A stretch of DNA of 11,887 bases from VRUE01 sp035605155 (GTDB taxonomy: Bacteria; Actinomycetota; Thermoleophilia; Solirubrobacterales; 70-9), in assembly GCA_035605155.1 (NCBI GenBank), contig DATNHC010000021.1, positions 1 to 11,887 of the forward strand, written 5' to 3'. Positions 1 to 5,613 of the stretch are shown one piece after another. The stretch's first letter is position 1. Each line of letters starts with the position of its first letter. The translations under genes were made by a program, and so were the position numbers. Below the pieces are notes generated by a model. The model worked only from the letters and a program-made list of their open reading frames with translations. It made no database searches and had not been told where the DNA came from.

Positions 1-2
1 CG

Positions 3-236
3 CTGGGCCGCGCCGGGCTGCTGACCAAGCGCGGCATCCCGAAGACGCCGACCGCTCTCCTGCAGGCCGCGGTGATGTCGGAGCACTACCGCGAGATGGT
101 CGTGCTCTCCTCGCCGCCGCTGCCGCCCTTTGGCCTCGACCGCCTGCTGATGCCGCCGCTCGCCCGGCTCGGGCAGCGGCGCGGCTACCAGCCCGGCGCG
201 ATCATGGGGCCGGGCTCAGAGTCTCCTGCTGCCTGA
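3..236 (+). CDS. C-terminal 77 residues of an unidentified protein (5' end outside window)
   Basis: The third forward frame is open from the left edge to a TGA at 234-236; the other two forward frames do not look coding. The visible tail contains a basic stretch with KRGIPKTPTALLQAAV, then EHYREMVVL, a proline run (SSPPLPPFG), and LMPPLARLGQRRGYQPG near the end. This amphipathic arrangement resembles tails I recall after cupin domains in some actinobacterial proteins, but no domain core is inside the window, so that is only a guess. The last 35 bases overlap the 3' end of the opposite-strand SDR gene, so the two are convergent with overlapping stops. No terminator hairpin was seen in the overlap. 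Confidence 0.5.
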   Translation: MGRAGLLTKRGIPKTPTALLQAAVMSEHYREMVVLSSPPLPPFGLDRLLMPPLARLGQRRGYQPGAIMGPGSESPAA

Positions 237-1218
237 TCAGGCTCTCGGCGCACTCGACGATCATCTCCTCGGCCGGGCGCTGCTGCCAGCCGAGGCGCGA
301 TTCGGCCTTCTCGCTCGAGTACTCGTAGCGCAGGCCGAGCTGGTTGACGATCGAACGGATGCCCGGGTCGAAGCGGCTGGCCGCGCGGACGAGGAAGTCG
401 GGCAGCGAGCGCTTCGGAACCTTGGGCGCCGCCGATCCGAGGCGCTCGCGCAGGATCGCTGCGACCTCGGAGGCCCAGAGGAACCGCCCGGCGGCGATGA
501 AGCGCCCGCCGCCCGCCTCGGAGGCGGTCATCGCCCGGACGTGGAGATCGGCGACGTCGCGCACGTCGACGAAGCTGAAGCCGATCCGCGGGATGCCCGG
601 CATCCCCTTCAGCATTCGCTCGATCACCTGCAGCGAGTAGGAATGGTCGTCGCTGAGCACCGGACCGAGGATCGCGCCGGGGTTGACGACCGCAAGCCGC
701 TGCTCGGCGCCCTGCTGGGCGACGAAGTCCCAGGCGGCGCGCTCGGCGATCGTCTTCGAGCGCACGTAGGGCGAGAGGCCGGGCTTGTCCGGGTCGGTCC
801 AGTCCTCCTCGGTGAGCACGCGGCCGGGCTTCGAGCCGCCGGCGACGGCTGCCACTGAGGAGGTGACGACGACGCGCTCGACCCCGGCATCGAGGCCGGC
901 GCGCAGCACGCGCAGCGTCCCCTCGCGGGCCGGCACGATCAGCTCGTCGGGGTCCTTGGGCTGCACCGGCGGGAAGGGCGAGGCGACGTGCAGGACGTAG
1001 CTACAGCCGGCAAGTGCCTCCTGCCAGCCCTGGTCTTCGCTGAGGTCCGCTTTGCAGACCGAGAGCCGCTCGCCGGCGTCGAGCTGCGAGGCGACCGCGG
1101 CCCGCACCTCCGCCTCACGTGAGAGGTCCCGCACGGTGGTACGCACCCGATAGCCCTGGCGCAGCAGCTCGACCACGCACCAACCGCCGAGGAAGCCGGA
1201 GCCTCCCGTGACCAGCAC
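202..1218 (-). CDS. NAD(P)-dependent extended SDR, dihydroflavonol-4-reductase-like
   Basis: This is a 338-residue extended short-chain dehydrogenase/reductase of the DFR/cinnamoyl-CoA-reductase-like group. The Rossmann motif TGGSGFLG lies at residues 4-11. The catalytic set is present: T-S-S at 119-121 and the Y-x3-K pair Y151/K155 in SPYVRSK. NPGAILGP (179-186) and FVDVRDVADLHVRAM (216-230) are typical of the DFR subgroup, which reduces carbonyls with NADPH; the true substrate cannot be read from sequence. The GTG at 1218 was chosen because GAGGAGAG (1223-1230) places GGAG six bases upstream. A second in-frame GTG at 1239 would add seven residues (MAAEERT) but has no clear ribosome site. 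It lies 63 bases after the nucleotidyltransferase stop on the same strand and is probably the last gene of that operon. The length is normal for the family. Confidence 0.9.
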   Translation of the reverse strand: MLVTGGSGFLGGWCVVELLRQGYRVRTTVRDLSREAEVRAAVASQLDAGERLSVCKADLSEDQGWQEALAGCSYVLHVASPFPPVQPKDPDELIVPAREGTLRVLRAGLDAGVERVVVTSSVAAVAGGSKPGRVLTEEDWTDPDKPGLSPYVRSKTIAERAAWDFVAQQGAEQRLAVVNPGAILGPVLSDDHSYSLQVIERMLKGMPGIPRIGFSFVDVRDVADLHVRAMTASEAGGGRFIAAGRFLWASEVAAILRERLGSAAPKVPKRSLPDFLVRAASRFDPGIRSIVNQLGLRYEYSSEKAESRLGWQQRPAEEMIVECAESLIRQQETLSPAP

Positions 1219-1222
1219 CGTT

Positions 1223-1230
1223 CTCTCCTC
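1223..1230 (-). promoter_or_regulatory. Shine-Dalgarno that decides the SDR start
   Basis: On the minus strand this reads GAGGAGAG, with the GGAG core six bases before the GTG at 1218. No comparable purine run precedes the alternative GTG at 1239, so the shorter protein is favoured. Confidence 0.5.
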
Positions 1231-1281
1231 GGCCGCCACCGTCGAGAGCGTAGCTCGACATCGCCTCGGCGGCTCGTTGCG

Positions 1282-1851
1282 CTAGCGCGCCAGCTCGGCC
1301 GGCGAGCCGATCCCCAGCCGAACGGCGAGCGTGAAGAAGGCGGCGGCGAAGGGGCTCGAAGCGGTGCGCTCGCGCAGGCCGGCCCAATCGATCTGCTCGC
1401 GCAGCGACCTGCCGATCTGCAGCAGGTCGCGGTAGTCGGCACTGTGCTCGTCGAGCGCCAGCAGCTTGGTGACGAGGATGTCGTCGAGGGCCATTACGCG
1501 GATCTGCATGCCGGCCACGTTCAGCTCGTCGCCACGCTCGATCACCTCGTCTGTGATCCGCACCCCTGCCGGCTCGAAGATCAGGTCGATCAACAGGTCT
1601 CCGTCCCAGGCCTTGAGCAGCCATTGCTCGGGTGGGACCTCGGCCCGCATGCCGGCGTCGGAGAGGGCGCGCTGGGCGCGCTCGGCGTCCTCGCGCTTGA
1701 CCATCAGGTCGATGTCGTTGCTGGAGGGTGGCCCGCCCCGGGCCCAGCAGCCCAGGCCGCCGCCGAGCACGTAGGGGACGCGTTGGCTCTCGAGCGCAGC
1801 GACCGCTCGCTTGAGGCTGTCCGTGAGCGTTTCGAGCGCCTCGGGCACCAC
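1282..1851 (-). CDS. Nucleotidyltransferase-fold protein (AbiEii/DUF6036-like)
   Basis: With a start at the tandem GTG-GTG (1851/1848) this is a protein of about 189 residues. The frame stays open to 1923, but that would overlap the upstream acidic gene, whose TAG is at 1859-1861; AGGG lies just upstream of the chosen start. The nucleotidyltransferase signature is VLGGGLGCWARGG followed by SNDIDL: glycine loop at 29-34, D46 and D48 as the metal-binding pair, and D88 in LLIDLIF as the likely third carboxylate. The C-terminal half has MALDDILVTKLLAL and DYRDLLQIGRSL, the helical pattern that follows the catalytic core in AbiEii-like and DUF6036-like proteins. Members transfer nucleotides to proteins or RNAs or are of unknown function; no HEPN partner lies next to it. 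It probably forms an operon with the acidic protein upstream and the SDR downstream. The fold call is firm; the function is open. Confidence 0.78.
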   Translation of the reverse strand: MVPEALETLTDSLKRAVAALESQRVPYVLGGGLGCWARGGPPSSNDIDLMVKREDAERAQRALSDAGMRAEVPPEQWLLKAWDGDLLIDLIFEPAGVRITDEVIERGDELNVAGMQIRVMALDDILVTKLLALDEHSADYRDLLQIGRSLREQIDWAGLRERTASSPFAAAFFTLAVRLGIGSPAELAR

Positions 1852-1858
1852 GCAGGCC

Positions 1859-2185
1859 CTACTCGTCGGGATGCGTACCTTCGGTGTCGAGCTCGGTCTC
1901 GGTCGACTCGACCTCGTCCGCATCTCCGTAGACCGCCGGATCGGGCTCCTCCTCTACTTCGCCCGCGTCGCGAAGCGGGTCGCCGAAGGGATCGCCGTGA
2001 GCCGCGTGCTCTTCGAGCAGCTCCTCGGCTTCCTCGAAGCCCTCCGACTCGCCGCCACCGTGCTCGGCGGCAGCGCGCTCAGCCTCGTCCATCTCCTCCA
2101 TGCCGCTGCGCCCGCCGATGCTGGCGGCCTCGGCAGCTGCGGCCTCCTCCTGCTCGCGAACCTCGTTCTCGTCAAAGGTCTCCAT
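1859..2185 (-). CDS. Small, very acidic protein of unknown function
   Basis: This 108-residue protein starts at the ATG at 2185 (METFDENEVREQ). The frame is open to 2356, but that would run across the start of the divergent metallophosphoesterase, so the internal ATG was preferred; its ribosome site is weak (GTGAGC adjoining the start). It is rich in Glu and Asp, with an Ala/Glu-rich N-terminus ending in AASIGG, then GGGESEGFEEAEELLEEHAAHGD and PLRDAG, and ends in PDE. I recall similar acidic proteins with E-A-A-A-E-A/IGG and SEGFE-A-E-E-x-L-x-E-H-A-x-H-GD motifs in actinobacteria, with no assigned function. There is no signal peptide or TM segment, and it is probably partly disordered. Its stop lies 7 bp from the nucleotidyltransferase start, so the two are likely co-transcribed and perhaps coupled. 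Confidence 0.7.
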   Translation of the reverse strand: METFDENEVREQEEAAAAEAASIGGRSGMEEMDEAERAAAEHGGGESEGFEEAEELLEEHAAHGDPFGDPLRDAGEVEEEPDPAVYGDADEVESTETELDTEGTHPDE

Positions 2186-2288
2186 GCTCACGGGCTGCCC
2201 GGCCTGGCTGCGCTCTAAACCTGTGCAGGAGGACGACCGGGGGCGTGGCTGGTGCGTCGTGCGCACCTTGCGGGTAGGGAGTAGGCCG

Positions 2289-3047
2289 ATGGCAGCGACA
2301 AGCGATGGCCGCCTGCGGATTGCGGCGGCCGGGGACATCCACTGCCGCGACTCCAACCGCGAGGCGGTTGCCGCGGCCTTCGCCGCGGTCGACGGGGAAA
2401 CGGACCTGATCCTGCTGGCCGGTGACCTGACAAGCCACGGTACGGCTGCCGAGGCCGAGATGCTCTGTGCCGCGGTCGAGGGGACATCGGCGCCTGTCTA
2501 CGCGGTGCTCGGCAACCATGACTGGCACGGGGGAGAAGCGGATGCGGTCTCGGCACGCCTCGAAGAGGCCGGAATCACGATGCTCGACCGCCATGCCGCG
2601 GTCTGTGAGATCGGCGGCCTCGAGGTCGGCGTCGTCGGCGCCAAGGGCTTCGTCGGCGGCTTCGCGCCCCGGCACTTGCCGGACTTCGGCGAGCCTTCGC
2701 TGCGCGCCATCTACGCCGAGACCGGCGCCGAGGTGGAAGCGCTCGACGCGGGCCTGCGCGACGTGGCGACCTGCCCGGTGCGCATCGTCCTCCTCCACTA
2801 CGCGCCGATCGAGGCGACGCTCGAGGGCGAGCCGCGCGAGATCTTCGTCTTCCTCGGCAGCGAGCGGCTCGCGGCGCCGATCCGCGAGCACGGCCCCGAC
2901 CTCGTGCTCCACGGCCACGCCCACGAGGGTGCGCCCGAAGGGCGCATCGGCGCGACCCCCGTCCACAACGTGTCCCAGCCCGTCCTCGGCCACGACTTCT
3001 GGACGACGGAGCTCGACGCGAGCCACTCCCACAGCCCGATTCCCTGA
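2289..3047 (+). CDS. Calcineurin-like metallophosphoesterase
   Basis: This complete 252-residue cytosolic protein carries the full dimetal phosphoesterase motif set in order: GDIH (D16, H18), GDLTSHG (D46), GNHD (N76, H77, D78), LLHYAP (H170) and GHAH (209-212). These residues bind two metal ions and catalyse hydrolysis of phosphomono- or diesters; the substrate cannot be told from sequence. The C-terminal HNVSQPVLGHDFW is typical of compact single-domain members of the Icc/YfcE-like type. The ATG at 2289 was chosen because GGGAG lies about 8 bases upstream and the catalytic core begins within 15 residues; the frame is open to 2100, but that part has no family features. It diverges from the acidic-protein gene over a 103-bp spacer that should hold both promoters; no clear -35/-10 pair was picked out there. 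Confidence 0.92.
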   Translation: MAATSDGRLRIAAAGDIHCRDSNREAVAAAFAAVDGETDLILLAGDLTSHGTAAEAEMLCAAVEGTSAPVYAVLGNHDWHGGEADAVSARLEEAGITMLDRHAAVCEIGGLEVGVVGAKGFVGGFAPRHLPDFGEPSLRAIYAETGAEVEALDAGLRDVATCPVRIVLLHYAPIEATLEGEPREIFVFLGSERLAAPIREHGPDLVLHGHAHEGAPEGRIGATPVHNVSQPVLGHDFWTTELDASHSHSPIP

Positions 3048-3110
3048 CCTGGCCGTGACGGCTCCTGGCGAGACCTGTTTCCAATGTCATTCCAAGGGAA
3101 CTCGTAACCC

Positions 3111-3218
3111 CTGTTCCTCTTCTTCTCCAACAACCTGGGCTGCGGCGGCTCGCTGCTCGTCTCCGCCGTCGTCACCCTGATCCTCCTGCTGCTTTTCGGC
3201 GTGATCGAAATCGGCTAG
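3111..3218 (+). CDS. 35-residue membrane peptide, probable CTG start
   Basis: A short reading frame ending in TAG (3216-3218) begins LFLFFSNNLGCGGSLL, followed by a hydrophobic stretch (about residues 14-32) and a VIEIG tail: one membrane span. I recall actinobacterial micro-proteins beginning with a Met-hydrophobic-L-F-F-S-N-x-L-G-C-x-G-S pattern, which would align their start Met with the CTG at 3111. AAGGGA at 3094-3099 is a possible ribosome site, 11 bases upstream. There is no in-frame ATG, GTG or TTG upstream that avoids a stop: the nearest ATG (3084) is followed after seven codons by TAA at 3105-3107. The gene therefore either uses CTG or has been disabled by that stop. It lies 63 bp after the phosphoesterase and abuts the pseudogene that follows. 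The function is unknown. Confidence 0.5.
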   Translation: MFLFFSNNLGCGGSLLVSAVVTLILLLLFGVIEIG

Positions 3219-3639
3219 GCACGGGCATCTTCCTCTTCCGCATGCCCCGCGCGACGATTGCCCTGCCGGCCGGCAGACGCCTGCGCCTGGTCGCCGTGCA
3301 TCCTCAGCCACCAGACATGAGCGTCGAGCGCTGGCGTGAAGCGCTCGAGAGCCTTCCCACGCCGGGGATTGGAGTCCCCTGGGTCCTCATCGGAGACTTC
3401 AACGCGAGCTTCGACCAGGCCGAGTTCCGCGATCTCGTCGATGGCTGCTACCGCGACGCGGGCGATGCCGCCGGCAAGGGCCTGGAGCCGACCTGGCCGG
3501 GCCCGAGGAGCTGCCGTTGGGCCTGATGACGATCGACCACGTACTTGCCGACCGGCGCCTCGGCGTCGTCGAGTACGGGGTCGATGACCTGCGCGGCAGC
3601 GACCACCGAGCGATCCACGCGCGACTGGCTCTGCCCTAG
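3219..3639 (+). pseudogene. Decayed C-terminal half of an endonuclease/exonuclease/phosphatase (EEP) family gene
   Basis: Two frames together encode the C-terminal part of an EEP-fold (DNase I-like) phosphodiesterase. The first frame gives GTGIF, LRLVAVHPQPP, VLIGDFNAS (the metal/catalytic GDFN motif) and GLEPTWPG, then runs into a TGA at 3524-3526. The correct continuation lies in the next frame from about 3504: EELPLGLMTIDHVLAD, then GSDHRAIHARLALP and TAG at 3637-3639. IDH and SDH are conserved catalytic positions. A single missing base in the G/C run around 3493-3510 would explain the break. The N-terminal half, with its Asn and Glu metal ligands, is absent: the sequence before 3219 is the membrane-peptide frame. 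No ribosome site precedes the ATG at 3242. It is called a pseudogene; a sequencing error could explain the frameshift but not the missing N-terminus. Confidence 0.75.
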
Positions 3640-3678
3640 CCCAGGTCGCGATTTCCTGCTCGGCCTCTACCTCCGGTC

Positions 3679-3724
3679 GCGCGGCGGGCGTCCCTCTCGC
3701 TCCATGTTCCCTCGCCCGCCGCGC
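3679..3724. repeat. 12-bp perfect inverted repeat between convergent genes
   Basis: GCGCGGCGGGCG at 3679-3690 is the exact reverse complement of 3713-3724, separated by a 22-base pyrimidine-rich spacer. It sits between the EEP remnant (plus) and the YCII gene (minus), where a bidirectional terminator would be expected. The loop is long and there is no T-tract on either side, so an intrinsic-terminator role is only plausible. Confidence 0.4.
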
Positions 3725-3735
3725 CGCCCTGGCCG

Positions 3736-4164
3736 CTACTGGTTCTGCTCCGCCTGGGCGCGGATGCGCTCCTCCTGCTCGCGCAGCTCGGGCGTGAACT
3801 CCTCGCCGAAGTCCTCGGCCTCGAAGACCTGGCGGATTTCGATCTCGCCGGGCTCGTCGTGGGGGTTGGGGCAGCGCTTGATCCACTCGACCGCCTGCTC
3901 GAAGGAGTCCACCTGCATCAGCCAGAAGCCGGCGATCAGCTCCTTGGTCTCGGCGAAGGGGCCGTCGATCACGGTCCGCTCGCCGTCGCCGCCAAAGCTG
4001 ACCCGAGCGCCCTTCGAGGTCGGGTGCAGGCCCTCGCCGGCCAGCAGCACCCCGGCCTTGACCATCTCCTCGTTGAACTCGCCCATCTCGGCGAGCAGCT
4101 CCTCGCTCGGCATCACGCCGGCCTCGGAGTCCTTCGTCGCCTTGACTATCGCCATCACTCTCAT
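3736..4164 (-). CDS. YCII-related (DGPF-domain) protein
   Basis: This 142-residue protein begins MRVMAIVKAT and has the family hallmark IDGPFAETKELIAGFW at residues 66-81, with WIKRCPNPH (94-102) and IEIRQVFEAEDFG (108-120) after it. This is the ferredoxin-like YCII/DGPF fold with a charged C-terminal extension (EEFTPELREQEERIRAQAEQ). Related proteins are often encoded beside ECF sigma factors; none is adjacent here. The biochemical function of the family is unsettled. The start is well supported: minus-strand AAGGAGGA (4171-4178) stands six bases from the ATG, the best ribosome site in the window. It is monocistronic, convergent with the EEP remnant and divergent from the HEPN gene. Confidence 0.9.
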   Translation of the reverse strand: MRVMAIVKATKDSEAGVMPSEELLAEMGEFNEEMVKAGVLLAGEGLHPTSKGARVSFGGDGERTVIDGPFAETKELIAGFWLMQVDSFEQAVEWIKRCPNPHDEPGEIEIRQVFEAEDFGEEFTPELREQEERIRAQAEQNQ

Positions 4165-4170
4165 CTCGGT

Positions 4171-4178
4171 TCCTCCTT
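4171..4178 (-). promoter_or_regulatory. Strong Shine-Dalgarno of the YCII gene
   Basis: The minus strand reads AAGGAGGA, a near-perfect anti-16S match, with a six-base spacer to the ATG at 4164. It predicts efficient translation. Confidence 0.7.
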
Positions 4179-4418
4179 CGTTGTCGCGGGACCGGCAGCA
4201 CCGGATTCCCTCTCTTTACCCCTACGACGAACGAGCGTCGCCGAAATCGACACGATCGTCGCGGCACTCGTTATCTACGCCAGGATTCGGCCGGAAATGC
4301 AGAAGTCCACCGACCTGCAGGGACCTCAGATCATTGAGCTACCAGACGACTCTCGAACCTCGGATTCGTTCGCAGGCTGCGAAAGAACCCACGGCCGCTG
4401 GGCGACTGATAAGCGGTC
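4179..4418. other. Divergent intergenic region without a gene
   Basis: The space between the YCII gene (minus) and the HEPN gene (plus) is about 266 bp from start codon to start codon. Reading both strands I see no convincing gene. Short frames crossing it have no ribosome site or family features. Its base composition is visibly less G+C-rich than the flanking minus-strand gene. It should carry the two divergent promoters. A stretch near 4325-4385 faintly resembles tRNA arm sequences but does not fold as one. Confidence 0.5.
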
Positions 4419-4424
4419 TAACAT
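4419..4424 (+). promoter_or_regulatory. Candidate -10 box for a leaderless HEPN transcript
   Basis: TAACAT matches the TANNNT form of a -10 hexamer and ends six bases before the GTG at 4431. That spacing would put the transcription start on the start codon, giving a leaderless mRNA. No Shine-Dalgarno precedes the GTG, which agrees. No good -35 was found at 17-18 bases. Confidence 0.4.
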
Positions 4425-4430
4425 TGCCCC

Positions 4431-4793
4431 GTGTCGCCACGCTCCAAGCCTGAACTGGCGCATGACCACCTGGAGGCCGCAAGAGACGATCTTGAGGGCG
4501 AGCGCACCGGAGACGCGATCAATGCTCTTTTTTATGCGGGTGAGGCCGCAGTCGTCGCGCTCGCCGAAACGCACGGCATCGACACGAAAAAGAGCCACGT
4601 TCTCAAGGCCACCGCAGCAAGCCAGCTCCACCAGAAGGGCGTGCTGGACCACGACCTAGGGCCGCTTCTCAGGGAGCTAAACCAAGCCCGCAAGGACTAC
4701 TGGTACGAAGGCGAGGATCCAGAAGTCGATCTTGAGGCGGCCTATGAGGAAATCGAGTGGCTCGTTGACAAGGCGACTGAGGGAGAGGAGTGA
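4431..4793 (+). CDS. HEPN-domain protein (HepT-like partner of MNT)
   Basis: This 120-residue, all-helical acidic protein matches the HEPN pattern: EAARDDLEGERTGDAINALFYAGEAAVVALAE (residues 15-46) as the first long helices, a middle helix from about 54-70, then LLRELNQARKDYWYEGEDP (79-97) and a final helix to residue 115. In canonical HepT toxins the RNase motif is R-x4-6-H-x-Y. Here R87 is followed by K-D-Y-W and then Y92, so Arg is kept but Tyr replaces His, and Gly94 stands where the AMPylated Tyr would be; Y90 and Y92 are nearby tyrosines. It may be an inactive or differently working member. The start GTG (4431) has no ribosome site and a -10-like box just upstream. Its TGA shares one base with the ATG of the next gene, so the two are translationally coupled. 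Confidence 0.75.
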   Translation: MSPRSKPELAHDHLEAARDDLEGERTGDAINALFYAGEAAVVALAETHGIDTKKSHVLKATAASQLHQKGVLDHDLGPLLRELNQARKDYWYEGEDPEVDLEAAYEEIEWLVDKATEGEE

Positions 4794-5554
4794 TGGCGGT
4801 CGTACACGACATCGCTCCTGGCGGCGGCTGGTCTTTGCGGCTGGATTGGCACGACGAGTCGGTTTGGCAACAAAGGCTTCAGCGCGACCGAGAAGTTGCC
4901 ACTTGTAACCAGAGTGCCGAGCAGCGAGCGATTACTGAGACGCTGATGTCACGTGCTCGCGAAGGCGGCGCCTCAGCATTTGCATTGACTGGCTCGACTG
5001 CCCGTGCTCAACGTACGGCTATCAGCGATCTCGATTACCACGTCATTGGAGAGAGGCCTCTTCACAGCGATTTGCCGGACGACGTTGACATATACGCAAC
5101 CGACCTTCCCGGCTTCTGGGGCAAGCTCAATCAGGGGGACGACTTTGTGCAGTGGACATTGCGCTATGGCTGCGTTCTGTTCGACGAAGGGGGCTTTCAA
5201 CAAGGGATGCAGCATTTGGCGAAGGAGGACCTCTGGCCTTCACCCGCACTCAAGTTTGCCCGGCTCGCAGAGCACATAAGACTCGCGCGCCGGCTGATCT
5301 CCATGGGAGACAGGGATGCCGCTCAGGATCAGGTACGAGCGACGCTGACATCCGTCTCAAGAGGGCTCCTGCTTAGCGCTCGCGTCTTCCCGCTAGCACG
5401 GGCAGAGCTACCTCAACAGCTAACGACGGTGGGGTTCCCCGAGCTCGGCCAAGCACTGCATCAGAGTATTGGCAGTGAGTTGACGCTCGATCAGCTAAGC
5501 CAAGCTCTTGATCTGGTTGACGGATCGACACCCGTGGAAGCGCTCGCTTCTTAG
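4793..5554 (+). CDS. MNT-type nucleotidyltransferase (MntA-like) with C-terminal helical domain
   Basis: This 253-residue protein has the minimal nucleotidyltransferase signature GS-x10-D-x-D: G67-S68 in LTGSTARAQRTAISDLDYHV, with D79 and D81, and D99 in DVDIYA as the probable third carboxylate. In HepT-MntA systems the MNT antitoxin uses this motif to AMPylate the HEPN toxin. It is longer than minimal MntA proteins; residues from about 140 to 253 form a helical region (KFARLAEHIRLARRLISMGD, then VRATLTSVSRGLLLSARVF) that may be a degenerate HEPN-like or KNTase-C-like domain. The ATG at 4793 was chosen: it overlaps the HEPN stop as TGATG and GGGAGAGGAG lies at 4781-4790; the GTG at 4790 would add one residue. 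A hand count of 4921-5100 gives about 57% G+C, compared with 77% at 2881-2940 and 62% at 8881-8940. Confidence 0.82.
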   Translation: MAVVHDIAPGGGWSLRLDWHDESVWQQRLQRDREVATCNQSAEQRAITETLMSRAREGGASAFALTGSTARAQRTAISDLDYHVIGERPLHSDLPDDVDIYATDLPGFWGKLNQGDDFVQWTLRYGCVLFDEGGFQQGMQHLAKEDLWPSPALKFARLAEHIRLARRLISMGDRDAAQDQVRATLTSVSRGLLLSARVFPLARAELPQQLTTVGFPELGQALHQSIGSELTLDQLSQALDLVDGSTPVEALAS

Positions 5555-5613
5555 CTTCGGCAGACCGGTGAAGCGCTGATCCTGAAGCTCATCCAAAAGC
5601 TCCACAGGCTCTA

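Noticed and set aside
1444..2277. Plus-strand open frame of 277 codons opposite the nucleotidyltransferase and acidic genes
   Set aside because: It is rich in Arg/Pro/His without family motifs, has no ribosome site and lies antisense to two better-supported genes; a G+C-rich shadow frame.
2172..3032. Minus-strand open frame of 286 codons opposite the metallophosphoesterase
   Set aside because: The plus strand encodes every phosphoesterase motif in order; the opposite frame has none and is its codon-bias shadow.
3215..4267. Minus-strand open frame of 350 codons covering the YCII gene in another frame
   Set aside because: Low-complexity Arg/Ala/Gly translation; the overlapping YCII frame has a textbook DGPF motif and a strong Shine-Dalgarno.
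4320..4390. tRNA-like words on the minus strand (GGTTCGAG and TGGTAGCTCAATGATCT), possible attachment site beside the HEPN/MNT cassette
   Set aside because: The elements are in the wrong order, the stems do not pair and no acceptor or anticodon arm can be drawn.
5554..5574. GCTTC/GAAGC inverted repeat just after the MNT stop, as a terminator
   Set aside because: Five-base stem with an 11-base loop and no T-tract; not distinguishable from chance.
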